Source of the DNA: CAVRAZ01 sp963719135
Lineage (GTDB): Bacteria > Pseudomonadota > Gammaproteobacteria > DSM-19610
DNA: 64,000 nt
Assembly (NCBI GenBank): GCA_963719135.1
Contig: CAVRAZ010000001.1
Coordinates: 310,001 to 374,000, forward strand
Direction: 5' to 3'
The notes beneath the pieces are model-generated. The model did no database searches and was not told where the DNA came from. It saw only the letters and a list, made by a program, of their open reading frames with translations. The number at the start of each line of letters is the position of its first letter. The first letter of the stretch is position 1. A program made the translations under genes and the position numbers. This document shows, piece after piece, positions 36,783 through 45,365 of the stretch.

Positions 36783-37493
36783 TTACGACCGAAGCGATTC
36801 CCCGACCCCGGCGCGTCGCCGACATTTCCATCTGTCCGCACTATCCCAGTAAAAGGGGTCGGTGACAATTGCTTCTGATACTGATTCGCATTTGTCACCG
36901 ACCCCTTTTCTCACAACCATAGCGCGCAAGCGCCGATGGGCTCTGGCCGGAACGGTGGGGTGTTCCTGCTCGGACATCAACCCGATGAAGAGGGACCCAA
37001 CCGGCTTTGCGCCCAGCGTCTTTGCCGTGATCCTGAGCTGCTTCAATGTCGAGTAGAACAGTCGGCCCACCGGCCCGGGCGCGGCACTGGACGCAATGAG
37101 GACGGCTCTTTTCGTGCGTTCTTTCTTCCTTGACTTGGGCGCGTGCGCGCCCCACGGCCAGTAGGCGTAGGCCACCAGTCGTTCCATAAAGCGCTTGAAG
37201 ACGGCGGTCACCGTATAGAAATTGGTGGGCGACGCGAGGATGTAGCCGTCGGCGGCCTCTATCTTTGCGATCAATTCGTGCATGCGGTCATCGAGCACGC
37301 AAGCGCCGGGCGCAGCGCCCGGTTGCTGCGTGCAGTGGCGGCAATTGATGCAGAACTCGATCGGAAAATCGCGCAGACAGACGCTGTCGACCGTCGCACC
37401 GCGCTCGGCCGCGGTTTGCACGGCCGCAGCGACGGCCTGGTCGATGGCACCGCCTTCCCGGTAGGAGCCGTTGATCGCCAGCAGTCGGGACAT
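36783..37493 (-). CDS. NADPH-dependent FMN reductase-like flavoprotein, C-terminus extended by a repeat
   Basis: 236 residues. The flavodoxin-like fold begins MSRLLAINGSYREGGAIDQA (FMN phosphate loop), with a Cys cluster FCINCRHCTQ near residues 48-57 and YILASPTNFYTVTAVFKRFM for FMN binding; resembles iron-sulfur flavoproteins. From about residue 194 the frame enters an inverted-repeat element (36851-36909) and continues VGDKCESVSEAIVTDPFYWD to the stop, so the last ~43 residues do not look native. Monocistronic, divergent from the phosphoesterase gene. Confidence 0.82.
   Translation of the reverse strand: MSRLLAINGSYREGGAIDQAVAAAVQTAAERGATVDSVCLRDFPIEFCINCRHCTQQPGAAPGACVLDDRMHELIAKIEAADGYILASPTNFYTVTAVFKRFMERLVAYAYWPWGAHAPKSRKKERTKRAVLIASSAAPGPVGRLFYSTLKQLRITAKTLGAKPVGSLFIGLMSEQEHPTVPARAHRRLRAMVVRKGVGDKCESVSEAIVTDPFYWDSADRWKCRRRAGVGESLRS
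36851..36909. repeat. Inverted repeat with arms AAAAGGGGTCGGTGACAA
   Basis: Perfect 18-base arms at 36851-36868 and 36892-36909 around a 23-base loop. It lies inside the 3' end of the flavoprotein frame. A related copy is at 42356-42406. Confidence 0.88.
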
Positions 37494-37636
37494 GGCCTTG
37501 GTCCAATAATGGAGCGTCGGTGGCCATTATCGCACAGCATGGAGATATCGGCCCCTTCCCGCGCCCTGTCGTGCGCTCCCGCCGGCTCACCGACCACGTA
37601 TACTGTCACCCGGATACCTGCCTGTGTGGTTGCGCC

Positions 37637-38380
37637 GTGAAGCTCCATATCCTGTCCGACCTGCATATCGAGTTTGAAGCGTTCGAACCGCCGGCGACCG
37701 ATGCCGATGTCGTCATTCTGGCGGGCGATATCGGCGTAGGCGCGGGAGGCCTGCACTGGGCGGCAACCCGGTTCAGGAACAGACCGGTGATCTACGTACC
37801 GGGCAACCACGAGTTCTACCATCGCGACATCGCCCTGGTCGAGGAACTGAAGACCGCGGCGCCGGCCCACATTCACGTGCTGAACGACGATCAGGCGATC
37901 ATCGACGGGGTGCGGTTTCTGGGCAGCATCCTGTGGACGGACTTCACCCTGTTCGGCGCAGCCGACCGATTCGTCGCCATGCAGACGGCACGGCAACAGA
38001 TGACGGATTTTTCCGTCATCCGGAACCGCGGGCGGCTTTTCACCCCCGATGACGCCGTGCGGCGCCACAGGAGCAGCCGCGCCTGGCTGACAGCAATGCT
38101 GGCGGAGACCTTCGACGGCACGACCGTCGTGGTCACCCACCATGCCCCGTCGCCGCGGTCAGTGCCCCCCCGCTACGCCCATGATCTGCTGACCCCCGCG
38201 TTTGCCAGCAACCTCGAGAGGCTGATGAACGGCGAGCGGACCGCACTCTGGGTCCACGGGCATATGCACGACCCGTTCGACTATGCAATTTGCGGTACCC
38301 GGGTGGTGTGCAATCCCCGGGGGTATGCGCCGCGGGCCCTGACGCCGGGCTTCAGGCCGGATCTTGTTGTCGAGCTATAG
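37637..38380 (+). CDS. Metallophosphoesterase (calcineurin-like)
   Basis: 247 residues, starting with GTG 37637 (MKLHILSDLHIEFEAFEPPA). All metal-binding motifs are present: SDLH (Asp8, His10), ILAGDIGV, VPGNHEFY, VVVTHHAPSP and VHGHMHDPFDYAI. Cytoplasmic; substrate unknown. Its TAG stop is followed directly by the MITE at 38381. Confidence 0.9.
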   Translation: MKLHILSDLHIEFEAFEPPATDADVVILAGDIGVGAGGLHWAATRFRNRPVIYVPGNHEFYHRDIALVEELKTAAPAHIHVLNDDQAIIDGVRFLGSILWTDFTLFGAADRFVAMQTARQQMTDFSVIRNRGRLFTPDDAVRRHRSSRAWLTAMLAETFDGTTVVVTHHAPSPRSVPPRYAHDLLTPAFASNLERLMNGERTALWVHGHMHDPFDYAICGTRVVCNPRGYAPRALTPGFRPDLVVEL

Positions 38381-38519
38381 CAGGCTGTTGAAAAGCGTTC
38401 ATGCGGCACGCTCCCGCGCTGAGTACCGGCTCAAAATGCTCATGCACTGCGTGTACACTGTACGGCTAAGCCGATTTTCGCCTTGCGTCGCGCTCACCTG
38501 AATGCGTTGCAACAGCCTG
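38381..38519. mobile_element. MITE with CAGGCTGTTG ends
   Basis: 139 bases bounded by CAGGCTGTTGAAAAGCGTTC (38381-38400) and, inverted, CAGGCTGTTGCAACGCATTC (38500-38519), 17 of 20 identical. The inner CTCAAAATGCTCATGCACTG is typical of a very common non-autonomous element in beta- and gammaproteobacteria. No ORF inside. Confidence 0.82.
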
Positions 38520-38606
38520 TTGGTCAAGAAGGGACTCTTGATGTCAGAGCAGAATCGCTTGGCCGGCGCGGAAGCCTTTGCTCAGGCATCGTCCTTCCTC
38601 GCTTCA

Positions 38607-39251
38607 TCAATCCTGTTTCAGCAGCTTGAAGGCATGCGTCCACTCGTTGCGCAGAAAGCCGGGAATGCACCAGAGCATGCACAACGGCTCGATGGCGCGC
38701 GCCGCCTCGACGTTGCCCATGTCCGCCGTTTCCCAACCGAACTGATCCAGGATGCCCGCAACGATGTTCTTCGCCGCCTGGTCGTTGCCGCAGATGAACA
38801 TGGTGGGTTTGCCGCCGGGAAACTGCGGGTTCACCATGCGCGCGTTGCCGACCGAGTTGAATGCCTTCACGAAACATGCCTCCGGAATTTCGCGCTGCAG
38901 ACGCTCCATCAGCGATTCGTCGAGGTTCGTGAAAAACCTCAACACCCCGTTGACCGGAGGTGCGTCGGCGATGGGGTTGGTGGCGTCGACAACCGGCTTG
39001 CCGGCCAAGGCGGATTTGCCCGCCATGCGCAACGCTTCGGCCGAACGGGTGCCCTTGACCGCCAGCACGACGATGTCCCCGAATTCCGCGCACTCGCGAA
39101 AGCCCGCGACGCGGGCCTTGGGATGCTGCGCTCGCCAGTCCTCGAGCTTCGCGGGATCGCGGGTTCCGATAACCACCGCGTGCCCGTGTTCGAGAAAGCC
39201 GCCGGCGAGCGTCCTGCCAACGTCGCCCGATCCGATGACTCCGATTTTCAT
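38607..39251 (-). CDS. NADPH-dependent F420 reductase-like (NAD(P)-binding) protein
   Basis: 214 residues. N-terminal Rossmann loop MKIGVIGSGDVGRTLAGGFL, then AVVIGTRDPAKLEDW (NADP-phosphate binding region) and VVDATNPIADAPPVNG, FVKAFNSVGNARMVNPQF and TMFICGNDQAAKNIVAGIL, the layout of the F420-dependent NADP oxidoreductase family. In bacteria without F420, such proteins reduce other substrates or are of unknown role. It is the downstream neighbour of the aldo-keto reductase on the same strand. Confidence 0.87.
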   Translation of the reverse strand: MKIGVIGSGDVGRTLAGGFLEHGHAVVIGTRDPAKLEDWRAQHPKARVAGFRECAEFGDIVVLAVKGTRSAEALRMAGKSALAGKPVVDATNPIADAPPVNGVLRFFTNLDESLMERLQREIPEACFVKAFNSVGNARMVNPQFPGGKPTMFICGNDQAAKNIVAGILDQFGWETADMGNVEAARAIEPLCMLWCIPGFLRNEWTHAFKLLKQD

Positions 39252-39305
39252 GTCAGGCTCCTCCGTTTGCGGGCTGTCTGACGCACACCCGGCGCGGCGT
39301 TGCGT

Positions 39306-40370
39306 TTACCCGCGGCTGCCGCGCCGCACCTGGGTCCCACCATGGATCATAGCTTGCAACGCCGGCTCGAAAAAGTGGTCGAGTTCGGTCGATTCCAGCG
39401 TGCTAACCGCTGTCAGCGCCTGCTCGATCTCGGGCGGCAGACCGAGCGCGAGGGCGCGAAGATTCATCTCCAACTGCTCCGGTCTGGTTGCCCCCACCAG
39501 GACGCTGGTCACCTGCGGTCGGCCGATGACCCAGGCCAGCGCCACTTCAGCGGCCGACGCTCCGAGCTGCCCGGCGGCCTGCAACACGGCGTCCAGTATC
39601 TCCCAGTTCTTTTCGCGCCTCGAGAATTTCTCCAGCGTGGGGTTCCCCGAGTCCTTGTACTCGACCACCCGCCCGGCACCGGCGATCTTTCCGTCCACGC
39701 GCTGATACTTCCCGGTCAGGAAGCCGCTGGCGAGCGGGCTCCAGGGTACGAGTGAAATGCCGGTCTCGGCCGCCAGCAGAAGGTGTTCGCGTTCGAGGTT
39801 GCGCGACACCAGCGAGTATTCGAGCTGAAGAAGCGCAAGCGGCTCGTACCGGCAGACCTCGGCAAGCGTCTGCGCACGCGCGGCATACCACGCCGGCACG
39901 TCGCTGAAGCCGATGTGGCGAACCTTTCCGGCGCGCACCAGGTCGTTGAGTGTGCTCACGACTTCCTCGACCGGCGTCACGCGGTCCCAGGCATGCAGAA
40001 TGTACAGGTCGACGTAGTCGGTCTTCAGGCGCCGGAGCGACCCGTCGAGCGCGCGCAGGATGTTCTTGCGGCCGTTGCCCCCGGCGTTTGGATTTCCCGG
40101 TTGCGCGTTGAAGGAGAATTTGGTGGCGATGACCACGCCGTCTCTTGCGCCGGCGTCATGGACGAACTCGCCCAGCCAGCGTTCGCTTTCGCCGTCGGCG
40201 TACAGGTCCGCCGTGTCGAAGAAGTTGCCGCCGCGCTCGCGGTACAGGTCGAACATCGCGCGCGCGGCCTGCTTGTCCGCGCCCCAACCGTAGGTCATGA
40301 CGCCCAAGCCGAGCGGCGACACCTTGAGGCCCGTGCGGCCGAGTGTCCGGTAGTCTTTCATGGGTTCCAT
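39306..40370 (-). CDS. Aldo/keto reductase
   Basis: 354 residues from ATG 40370, chosen because GAGGGTC lies just upstream. It begins MEPMKDYRTLGRTGLKVSPL. The catalytic tetrad is visible: FFDTADLYADG (Asp, Tyr), VIATKFSFNAQ (Lys) and YVDLYILHAWDRVTPVEE (His). The NADP site includes LVPWSPLASGFLTGKYQRVD and VTSVLVGATRPEQLEMNL. Resembles YajO/voltage-gated-channel-beta-like members. The substrate is not inferable. Confidence 0.93.
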   Translation of the reverse strand: MEPMKDYRTLGRTGLKVSPLGLGVMTYGWGADKQAARAMFDLYRERGGNFFDTADLYADGESERWLGEFVHDAGARDGVVIATKFSFNAQPGNPNAGGNGRKNILRALDGSLRRLKTDYVDLYILHAWDRVTPVEEVVSTLNDLVRAGKVRHIGFSDVPAWYAARAQTLAEVCRYEPLALLQLEYSLVSRNLEREHLLLAAETGISLVPWSPLASGFLTGKYQRVDGKIAGAGRVVEYKDSGNPTLEKFSRREKNWEILDAVLQAAGQLGASAAEVALAWVIGRPQVTSVLVGATRPEQLEMNLRALALGLPPEIEQALTAVSTLESTELDHFFEPALQAMIHGGTQVRRGSRG

Positions 40371-40467
40371 GAGACCCTCGTTCGATCGTGCCGTAGTTCG
40401 GGGACAGTATACCGATTTCGTTAGTGTGCCCTGGGCCGGACCGCCACTCGAGTATACCTGAGAGATG

Positions 40468-40640
40468 GATAAGAAAACCCGCCGGGATTCGACGGAACTC
40501 TGTGGTTGATGGGCTACGGCACGGGCAACGGCCCTGTGGGTGACCTTCACATCGGGCGATCTTCAATAGGCGTGCGTAGGTTGATGGGCTTGAGCGCAGC
40601 GAAGCCCAGCGTTCAGCGGTCCGGCGTCGGGCTTCGTGCC
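40468..40640 (+). repeat. Dispersed repeat with GCGTGCGTAGGTTG core, copy 3
   Basis: Starts AAGAAAACCCGCCGGGATTC and passes through GGGTGACCTTCACATCGGGC to GCGTGCGTAGGTTGATGGGC and an imperfect hairpin of the GAGCGCAGCGAAGCCC type. It aligns with the inverted copy at 35185-35300 and, in its second half, with 21951-22077. Confidence 0.7.
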
Positions 40641-40686
40641 TCAATCCAACCGACGTTCAAGCAATGGATGGGATACCCTGTCCGAA

Positions 40687-41068
40687 CTACGCGCGCCGCG
40701 ACCGTGCGATTGCGTACACCAGACCCGCCAACGCGCCGATCAGCACGCCGGCCGGCCCGGTGACGAATAGACCGAGCAGCGGCCCCTGAGTAGCCCCCGG
40801 CGCAAAAATCATAGGGTCCAAGAAAGCCCGCGACAAAGCCTATGCCGCCGAACCGAAGCGCGCCATAGACGACGCTGCCCAGGACAGAGGGGGGAACGGC
40901 GTCCCCGCGCGTCCATACATAGCGTGCGACCGCAATCGAAGCAGCCAGCGAGAGGATGGTGCCGATCCATCCCGGGCTCCCGAACAGCGGCACAGTCAGG
41001 AGCCAAGTCAGCAGGTACGTGCCGAACAACGCCCCGACCGGCCAGACGATGCGAAGCGTCGCGTTCAT
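40687..41068 (-). pseudogene. Small membrane protein, four predicted helices, one frame break
   Basis: 126 residues if one extra T at 40813 is removed. It begins MNATLRIVWPVGALFGTYLL and continues WIGTILSLAASIAVARYVWT, VVYGALRFGGIGFVAGFLGP; after the break MIFAPGATQGPLLGLFVTGP and AGVLIGALAGLVYAIARSRR. This is a compact four-helix hydrophobic protein. The regained frame is cleanly hydrophobic and ends in a basic tail, which supports the repair. No family recognised. Confidence 0.7.
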
Positions 41069-41393
41069 CAGAGCAATATCCGTGTCGCGTGGCGTTCTCC
41101 TCTGTCGCCTGAAGCGGCGGCGTCGCCGTGGGCCTGCCGCCGTGTTTGTAAGCGCATTTTACTGTCCTCGCGGACCGGCCGGACAAAGATCGCACAATCC
41201 GGGCGCAACGAGCAGCGGGAAACGGGGCCGGAGTCAATTTTAAGCGATTCCGGAACAGGAGTCGCAGCCTTGCGCGTCACGTGAAATGACGCCGGTCACC
41301 GGTCCAGAGGACACCGGCCTGCCCGCGGCGGACCGACAATCGGCCAGCGCCCCGCCCGCTGTGCGCTGTGGCGCAGCCTGTCGGCAACGCCGG
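41069..41393. other. Gene-free interval upstream of the small membrane protein
   Basis: 325 bases with no recognisable gene, repeat or RNA. It probably holds the promoter of the minus-strand membrane protein. Confidence 0.4.
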
Positions 41394-42137
41394 TCAGGCT
41401 GTGAACCCGCCGTCGATCGTCAGACTTGCGCCGGTAACAAACCCGGCTTCGGGTCCGGCCAGATAGGCCACCAGCGCCGCTATTTCATCGGCGCTGCTGT
41501 AGCGGGGCAGGGCCATCTGCTTCTTCAGCGCTTCGGCAAACGCGCCTTCGGCCGGATTCATGTCCGTGTCCACCGGCCCCGGCTGCACATTGTTGACGGT
41601 GATGCCGCGCGGTCCCAGATCGCGCGCGAGGCCCTTGACGAGGCCGACCAGTGCAGCCTTGCTCATGGCATAGACCGCCCCGCCCGGAAACGGCATGCGC
41701 TCCGCATTGCAACTGCCGATGTTGATGACGCGCCCGCCATCCGCCATGTGCTTGACCGCCGCCTGCGTGGCGACGAATACGCCACGCACGTTGACCGCGA
41801 GGGTGCGATCGAAATCCTCCAGGCTGAACGCATCGAGAGGCGCCATCACGGCGATGCCGGCGTTGTTGACCAGGATGTCGATGCCGCCGAACGCCTCGGC
41901 GGTTCGCTCGACGGCTGCAACTACCGCTTCGGGGTCAGCACTGTCGGCCTGGATGGCCAGTGCCTTCACGCCCAGCGCCCTGGCCGCTTCCGCGGTCTTG
42001 TTGGCTTCGTCGGGTTTGCTGACATAGGTGAGCGCGACGTGGGCGCCTTCGGACGCAAGCCGCCTGACGATGGCGGCGCCGATACCGCGGCTGCCGCCGG
42101 TCACCAGAACACGCTTGTTCGCAAGCGGGTTGTTCAT
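41394..42137 (-). CDS. Short-chain dehydrogenase/reductase (FabG-like)
   Basis: 247 residues from ATG 42137, with GGCGAGG upstream. Classical SDR features: VLVTGGSRGIGAAIVRRLAS (cofactor loop), IDILVNNAGIAVMAPLDAFS (NNAG), VINIGSCNAERMPFPGGAVY with AMSKAALVG (Ser, YxxxK catalytic residues) and the C-terminal GFVTGASLTIDGGFTA. Substrate unknown. Monocistronic. Confidence 0.93.
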   Translation of the reverse strand: MNNPLANKRVLVTGGSRGIGAAIVRRLASEGAHVALTYVSKPDEANKTAEAARALGVKALAIQADSADPEAVVAAVERTAEAFGGIDILVNNAGIAVMAPLDAFSLEDFDRTLAVNVRGVFVATQAAVKHMADGGRVINIGSCNAERMPFPGGAVYAMSKAALVGLVKGLARDLGPRGITVNNVQPGPVDTDMNPAEGAFAEALKKQMALPRYSSADEIAALVAYLAGPEAGFVTGASLTIDGGFTA

Positions 42138-42465
42138 CTTTGCACCTCGCCGACAGTCGGCTGATCGATTTGGAACGATGCCTCCGGCAGCATCCTTACG
42201 CACCGGCGCAGGTGGACGGCGGTTCGACAGACACCACAAAAGTATAGCGTTCCACCGGCAATTAGACGGGTGCTTATACAGGCTGCGCGTCGCACAATTC
42301 CCTCAGAGTTTGTGTGCGCCGGCGCGACGCGCGTCAGGGCGTTACAAGAATAACAGGCGTCGGTGACAATCGCCGGCGATACTGTCTCGCATTTGTCACC
42401 GCCCCCTATTTTTGGTCTGTCCCCAGTTCCTCAATGAGGTGCAAAGCCACCCCCCGAAGGCGGGA
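42138..42465. other. Gene-free interval with inverted-repeat element
   Basis: 328 bases between the SDR gene and a secreted protein gene. It contains the repeat at 42356-42406 followed by GGTCTGTCCCCAG (42414-42426), a fragment of the GGGGACAG family. Otherwise unremarkable. Confidence 0.5.
42356..42406. repeat. Inverted repeat GGCGTCGGTGACAA ... TTGTCACCGCCCCC
   Basis: Same architecture as 36851-36909: imperfect 14-base arms around a loop that also contains GATACTG and TCGCA. Confidence 0.8.
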
Positions 42466-43530
42466 TTACGCCCCGTATCTTTGCGACGGATCGAAATGAC
42501 TGCCGCCACCACCCTGGCCGGTCGGTCCGCCGGTCCAACCGCCTTCACCGGGATTGGTCACCGCTTCATTGCGCAACTGGACACTGGGCGCGTTACCACC
42601 TGACGATGCAGTCTCTTCCTGGCCAGGCCCCGGCTGACCGGTCATCTCCTTAGGCGTGGGCTTATAGGGTTTCCTGCAATCGCCGCCATCGGGACGGCAA
42701 GGGTCATTGCCCGGGCCGGTGGCGCTATCGACTGGCAGAGGCTGACTGGCTTGATCATGTTGCAGGGGTTTTGGCTTGTTCTGCGGCTTGCCCGAGCCGG
42801 CCGTGAAACCGCCATCCGAATCGAACGCGGGAAATCCGTTGCCGCCTCCTTGGTGCGCGTGTGCGTAGTCCTGCGCCGCCTCTCTCATCTCCTGATTGGC
42901 TTCGCGGGCCGTATCGGGCCCTTCAGGCCCCTCGCTGCGCTCCGCCCCTTCCGATCCGGACTCGCCGCCACGCTTGTCATTCTTGTTATCTTCCGTACTG
43001 TCTTTGTTCTTTTCGACGATGCCGTGATCCGGATGCGCCAAAGGCGATGGCGCCCGCATCCTGTCGACCATGGCAGGGCGCGAAGAACCACCCGCCTGTC
43101 CAGCCAGACACCCTGCCGGGTTCGCCAGACAATTCTGAACATCAGAGCCCGACGCGCCGGCCGCGTTGTTTTCGTTCCCATGGTTCACATCCTGGTCGCT
43201 CCCGCCCGAATCGATTCCGCGGCCCTCCAGGGCAGTACCGCGAGCCGGATCGTGTCGTCGTGAAGCGCTGTCGGTGAAGTCCAGATGTGTCTGCTGCGCC
43301 TGGTGGACCCTGCCTATTTCGTTCATTTCCTTTGCTTCACGCGCCATGTCCGCATTTTTCAGAGCCGGGTTTTTCCCGAAGGCGGGTTGCTTCGGGATCG
43401 AGGTCCCGGATCCTGCCGCGGGCGTTTCCGCCACGTTCGGGTTCGCCTTGTCAAGGGGACCCGCCGACAGGTTGAGAGAGGCCATGCCGAGAACAATGGC
43501 CATCGTCATACTGATCCGGTGCGTTTCCAT
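42466..43530 (-). CDS. Secreted low-complexity protein of unknown function
   Basis: 354 residues from ATG 43530. A signal peptide is likely (METHRISMTMAIVLGMASLN, cleavage after LSAG). The mature part is polar and disordered, rich in Gly, Pro, Asp, Glu, Asn and Gln (NDKRGGESGSEGAERSEGPE; GGGNGFPAFDSDGGFTAGSG). Four cysteines lie in NCLANPAGC and CRPDGGDC. No domain recognised. Gene status is supported by the signal peptide and a long open frame. It neighbours the VPxPA-anchored protein gene on the same strand. Confidence 0.6.
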   Translation of the reverse strand: METHRISMTMAIVLGMASLNLSAGPLDKANPNVAETPAAGSGTSIPKQPAFGKNPALKNADMAREAKEMNEIGRVHQAQQTHLDFTDSASRRHDPARGTALEGRGIDSGGSDQDVNHGNENNAAGASGSDVQNCLANPAGCLAGQAGGSSRPAMVDRMRAPSPLAHPDHGIVEKNKDSTEDNKNDKRGGESGSEGAERSEGPEGPDTAREANQEMREAAQDYAHAHQGGGNGFPAFDSDGGFTAGSGKPQNKPKPLQHDQASQPLPVDSATGPGNDPCRPDGGDCRKPYKPTPKEMTGQPGPGQEETASSGGNAPSVQLRNEAVTNPGEGGWTGGPTGQGGGGSHFDPSQRYGA

Positions 43531-43701
43531 TGCCGTTTCTCCTCTGGATGCGTATGACCATGGGTCGTATCGAGCCGTCGATCGGTTCAATCCATTACGC
43601 CGCGCATCGTGCACTTTCATGCCCGCTCCAGATCGAGCACTTTGCACTCAGTTGCGATAAACACTGGTATGTCAAAGTAGACAGATCGGTTTGGGAACAA
43701 A

Positions 43702-45000
43702 TCACCCCTTTTGCGGTTCCCGGATGAGACGCCGTAGGAACCCGGATCTGTCCATTGTTTCCTCCATATTTCCCAAATAAATCTGTCCCGTTTGGCCGTC
43801 CTCCATATTTCCCAAATAAATCTGTCCCGTTTGGCCAGAGTCGCGATTGCCGATCCGCCGGGCGTGGCGCCTGCCGAAAACACCGAACCCCGACAGCCCG
43901 GAACCGAATAACCAGAAGGCCGCCGGCACCGGCACAACGGTAATCGCCCCGAACAGGCCATGCGTTTCAGCACCGGGTCCGGCGGTGAAGTACAGCGCCT
44001 GACTGCTACCGGCCTGCCCGTCGTTACCCACCGACAAGGCCCACAGTCCATCGATGACCAGCGGCTGGCCATCACCGCCAGCCAGTTGGCCGGCAAAACT
44101 CTGCGTAAGCGGATCAAAGGCGCTGATCCTGCCGTCACCAAAATTGCCAACCAACACGTCTCCGGCGAATTCGCCGAACGACGATGGCGCGATGGCCAGC
44201 CCCCATGGCGCGTTAAGTGTACCCTGGCTGGCCAGACGCTCCTGAAAATTACCCTCAACATCAAAAACACTGACAAAGCCAAGGCCGGCACCCGCGATCT
44301 CGTCCAGCGAATTGCTGTCTTGCAGCGCGTAGCTCACGTACAGTTTGTCGTCAAGGGTTTGGATATTGAACGGTGCGTAACCGGACGGCAGATTCGGATC
44401 GGTAAAATTTGCGGCCAGATCGGGTGCGCCCGATGAACCTTTGACCACGTCGATTCTTCCGGTCGCGAAATTGGCGGCATACACATAGCTGTTCCCGGAC
44501 ACGCTCGCTTCCGCAACGCCTTTGTACCGATCGGTCGAGCTGCCCAGAACCAGGGTTTCGGCCGAAGTACCGAGCGCATTTCGCCACCCGGAAATCGTCC
44601 CGTCTTCACTGACAAAGATAAAATTATCGCCGTTGAACGCCGCCGAATTGCCGTTGAACACCTGGCCCGTGACGTTACCGCTGCCCGGAATCGAAACCGT
44701 CAAGCCCAACTTCGACGTGGCGTTGGACGTCGGGTTGACGCTATACAGCGTCGACACGCCGGCACCGTTGTCGGAAATCCAGAAAGGCCCCGACGACGGG
44801 AAGGACATTCCCCAGGCGTTTATCAAATTCGGGTCGCTGATCTGCGCGGGGTTGGCCGTCTGGTCGTCGGTGACCAGATTGATTGTCGCGAACGCGGTGA
44901 CCGCAAGCGCCGATTGCGCAGCAAGCGCCGCACTCGCGGCTAACACCAATATCGCCATGACACGACATTTGGGAAACGCTGTTGTTGAAACAATGTTCAT
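43702..45000 (-). CDS. TIGR03118-like secreted protein with VPxPA/PEP-CTERM-type anchor, tail extended by repeats
   Basis: 432 residues from ATG 45000. A signal peptide ends near AAQSALAVTAF. The body is a beta-propeller-like family (ATINLVTDDQTANPAQISDP, LINAWGMSFPSSGPFWISDN, APWGLAIAPSSFGEFAGDVL, VIDGLWALSVGNDGQAGSSQ). Near residue 377 comes VPVPAAFWLFGSGLSGFGVF followed by GRRHARR, the VPxPA variant of the PEP-CTERM sorting tail, which should end the protein. Instead the frame runs on through two copies of GQTGQIYLGNME(D/E), encoded by a 39-base tandem repeat, and stops at 43702. No exosortase gene is in the window. Confidence 0.8.
   Translation of the reverse strand: MNIVSTTAFPKCRVMAILVLAASAALAAQSALAVTAFATINLVTDDQTANPAQISDPNLINAWGMSFPSSGPFWISDNGAGVSTLYSVNPTSNATSKLGLTVSIPGSGNVTGQVFNGNSAAFNGDNFIFVSEDGTISGWRNALGTSAETLVLGSSTDRYKGVAEASVSGNSYVYAANFATGRIDVVKGSSGAPDLAANFTDPNLPSGYAPFNIQTLDDKLYVSYALQDSNSLDEIAGAGLGFVSVFDVEGNFQERLASQGTLNAPWGLAIAPSSFGEFAGDVLVGNFGDGRISAFDPLTQSFAGQLAGGDGQPLVIDGLWALSVGNDGQAGSSQALYFTAGPGAETHGLFGAITVVPVPAAFWLFGSGLSGFGVFGRRHARRIGNRDSGQTGQIYLGNMEDGQTGQIYLGNMEETMDRSGFLRRLIREPQKG
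43761..43838. repeat. Two tandem 39-base repeats with CAAATAAATCTGTCCC core
   Basis: Copies start at 43761 and 43800 (CCTCCATATTTCCCAAATAA, then ATCTGTCCCGTTTGGCC). The core is the same as the RAYT-flanking repeat. The pair is translated as the tail of the VPxPA protein. Confidence 0.88.
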
Positions 45001-45365
45001 ACGTAAACGCCTCCAATAACCCAAACCTTCTGGTTGCACGCCGCCCGTCTGCAACCGACCGCAACAAGTATTCCCGTACCTCGGCAATGATTGGACCGAC
45101 GGTTCAGATCGCCCACTCAACTGGCGGCGATACTCAGTTGGAGTATAGGCAAGCCAAACGCTCCTTTCCTCCGGTGAGACCACCACCCCGCGGTTGTCGC
45201 CGTCGCCGGGCAACCGTCACTTTGCCCCGCGGCCCAATTCAGGCAACCAGCCGTCCGCCGGCGCGCTTTTCCGACCTGCGCCGACCGTAAAGTCGCGGAC
45301 ACCCCGGCGCGCCGCTTGGCTTCGCAGCCGCGAGTGTGGTTCATCGGGTGGGCAGGATCACTTCA
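45001..45365. other. Gene-free interval between two secreted-protein genes
   Basis: 365 bases; no gene, RNA or repeat recognised. It presumably contains the promoter of the VPxPA protein gene. Confidence 0.4.

Noticed and set aside
36695..36898. 67-codon frame (MTNANQYQKQLSPTPFTGIV) upstream of the HD-GYP gene
   Set aside because: It is formed by the inverted repeat and overlaps the flavoprotein tail; no homology.
38381..38519. Complete insertion sequence
   Set aside because: Too short, with no transposase ORF; called a MITE instead.
43761..43838. CRISPR-like direct repeats
   Set aside because: Only two copies, tandem with no spacers, coding in frame, and no cas genes in the window.
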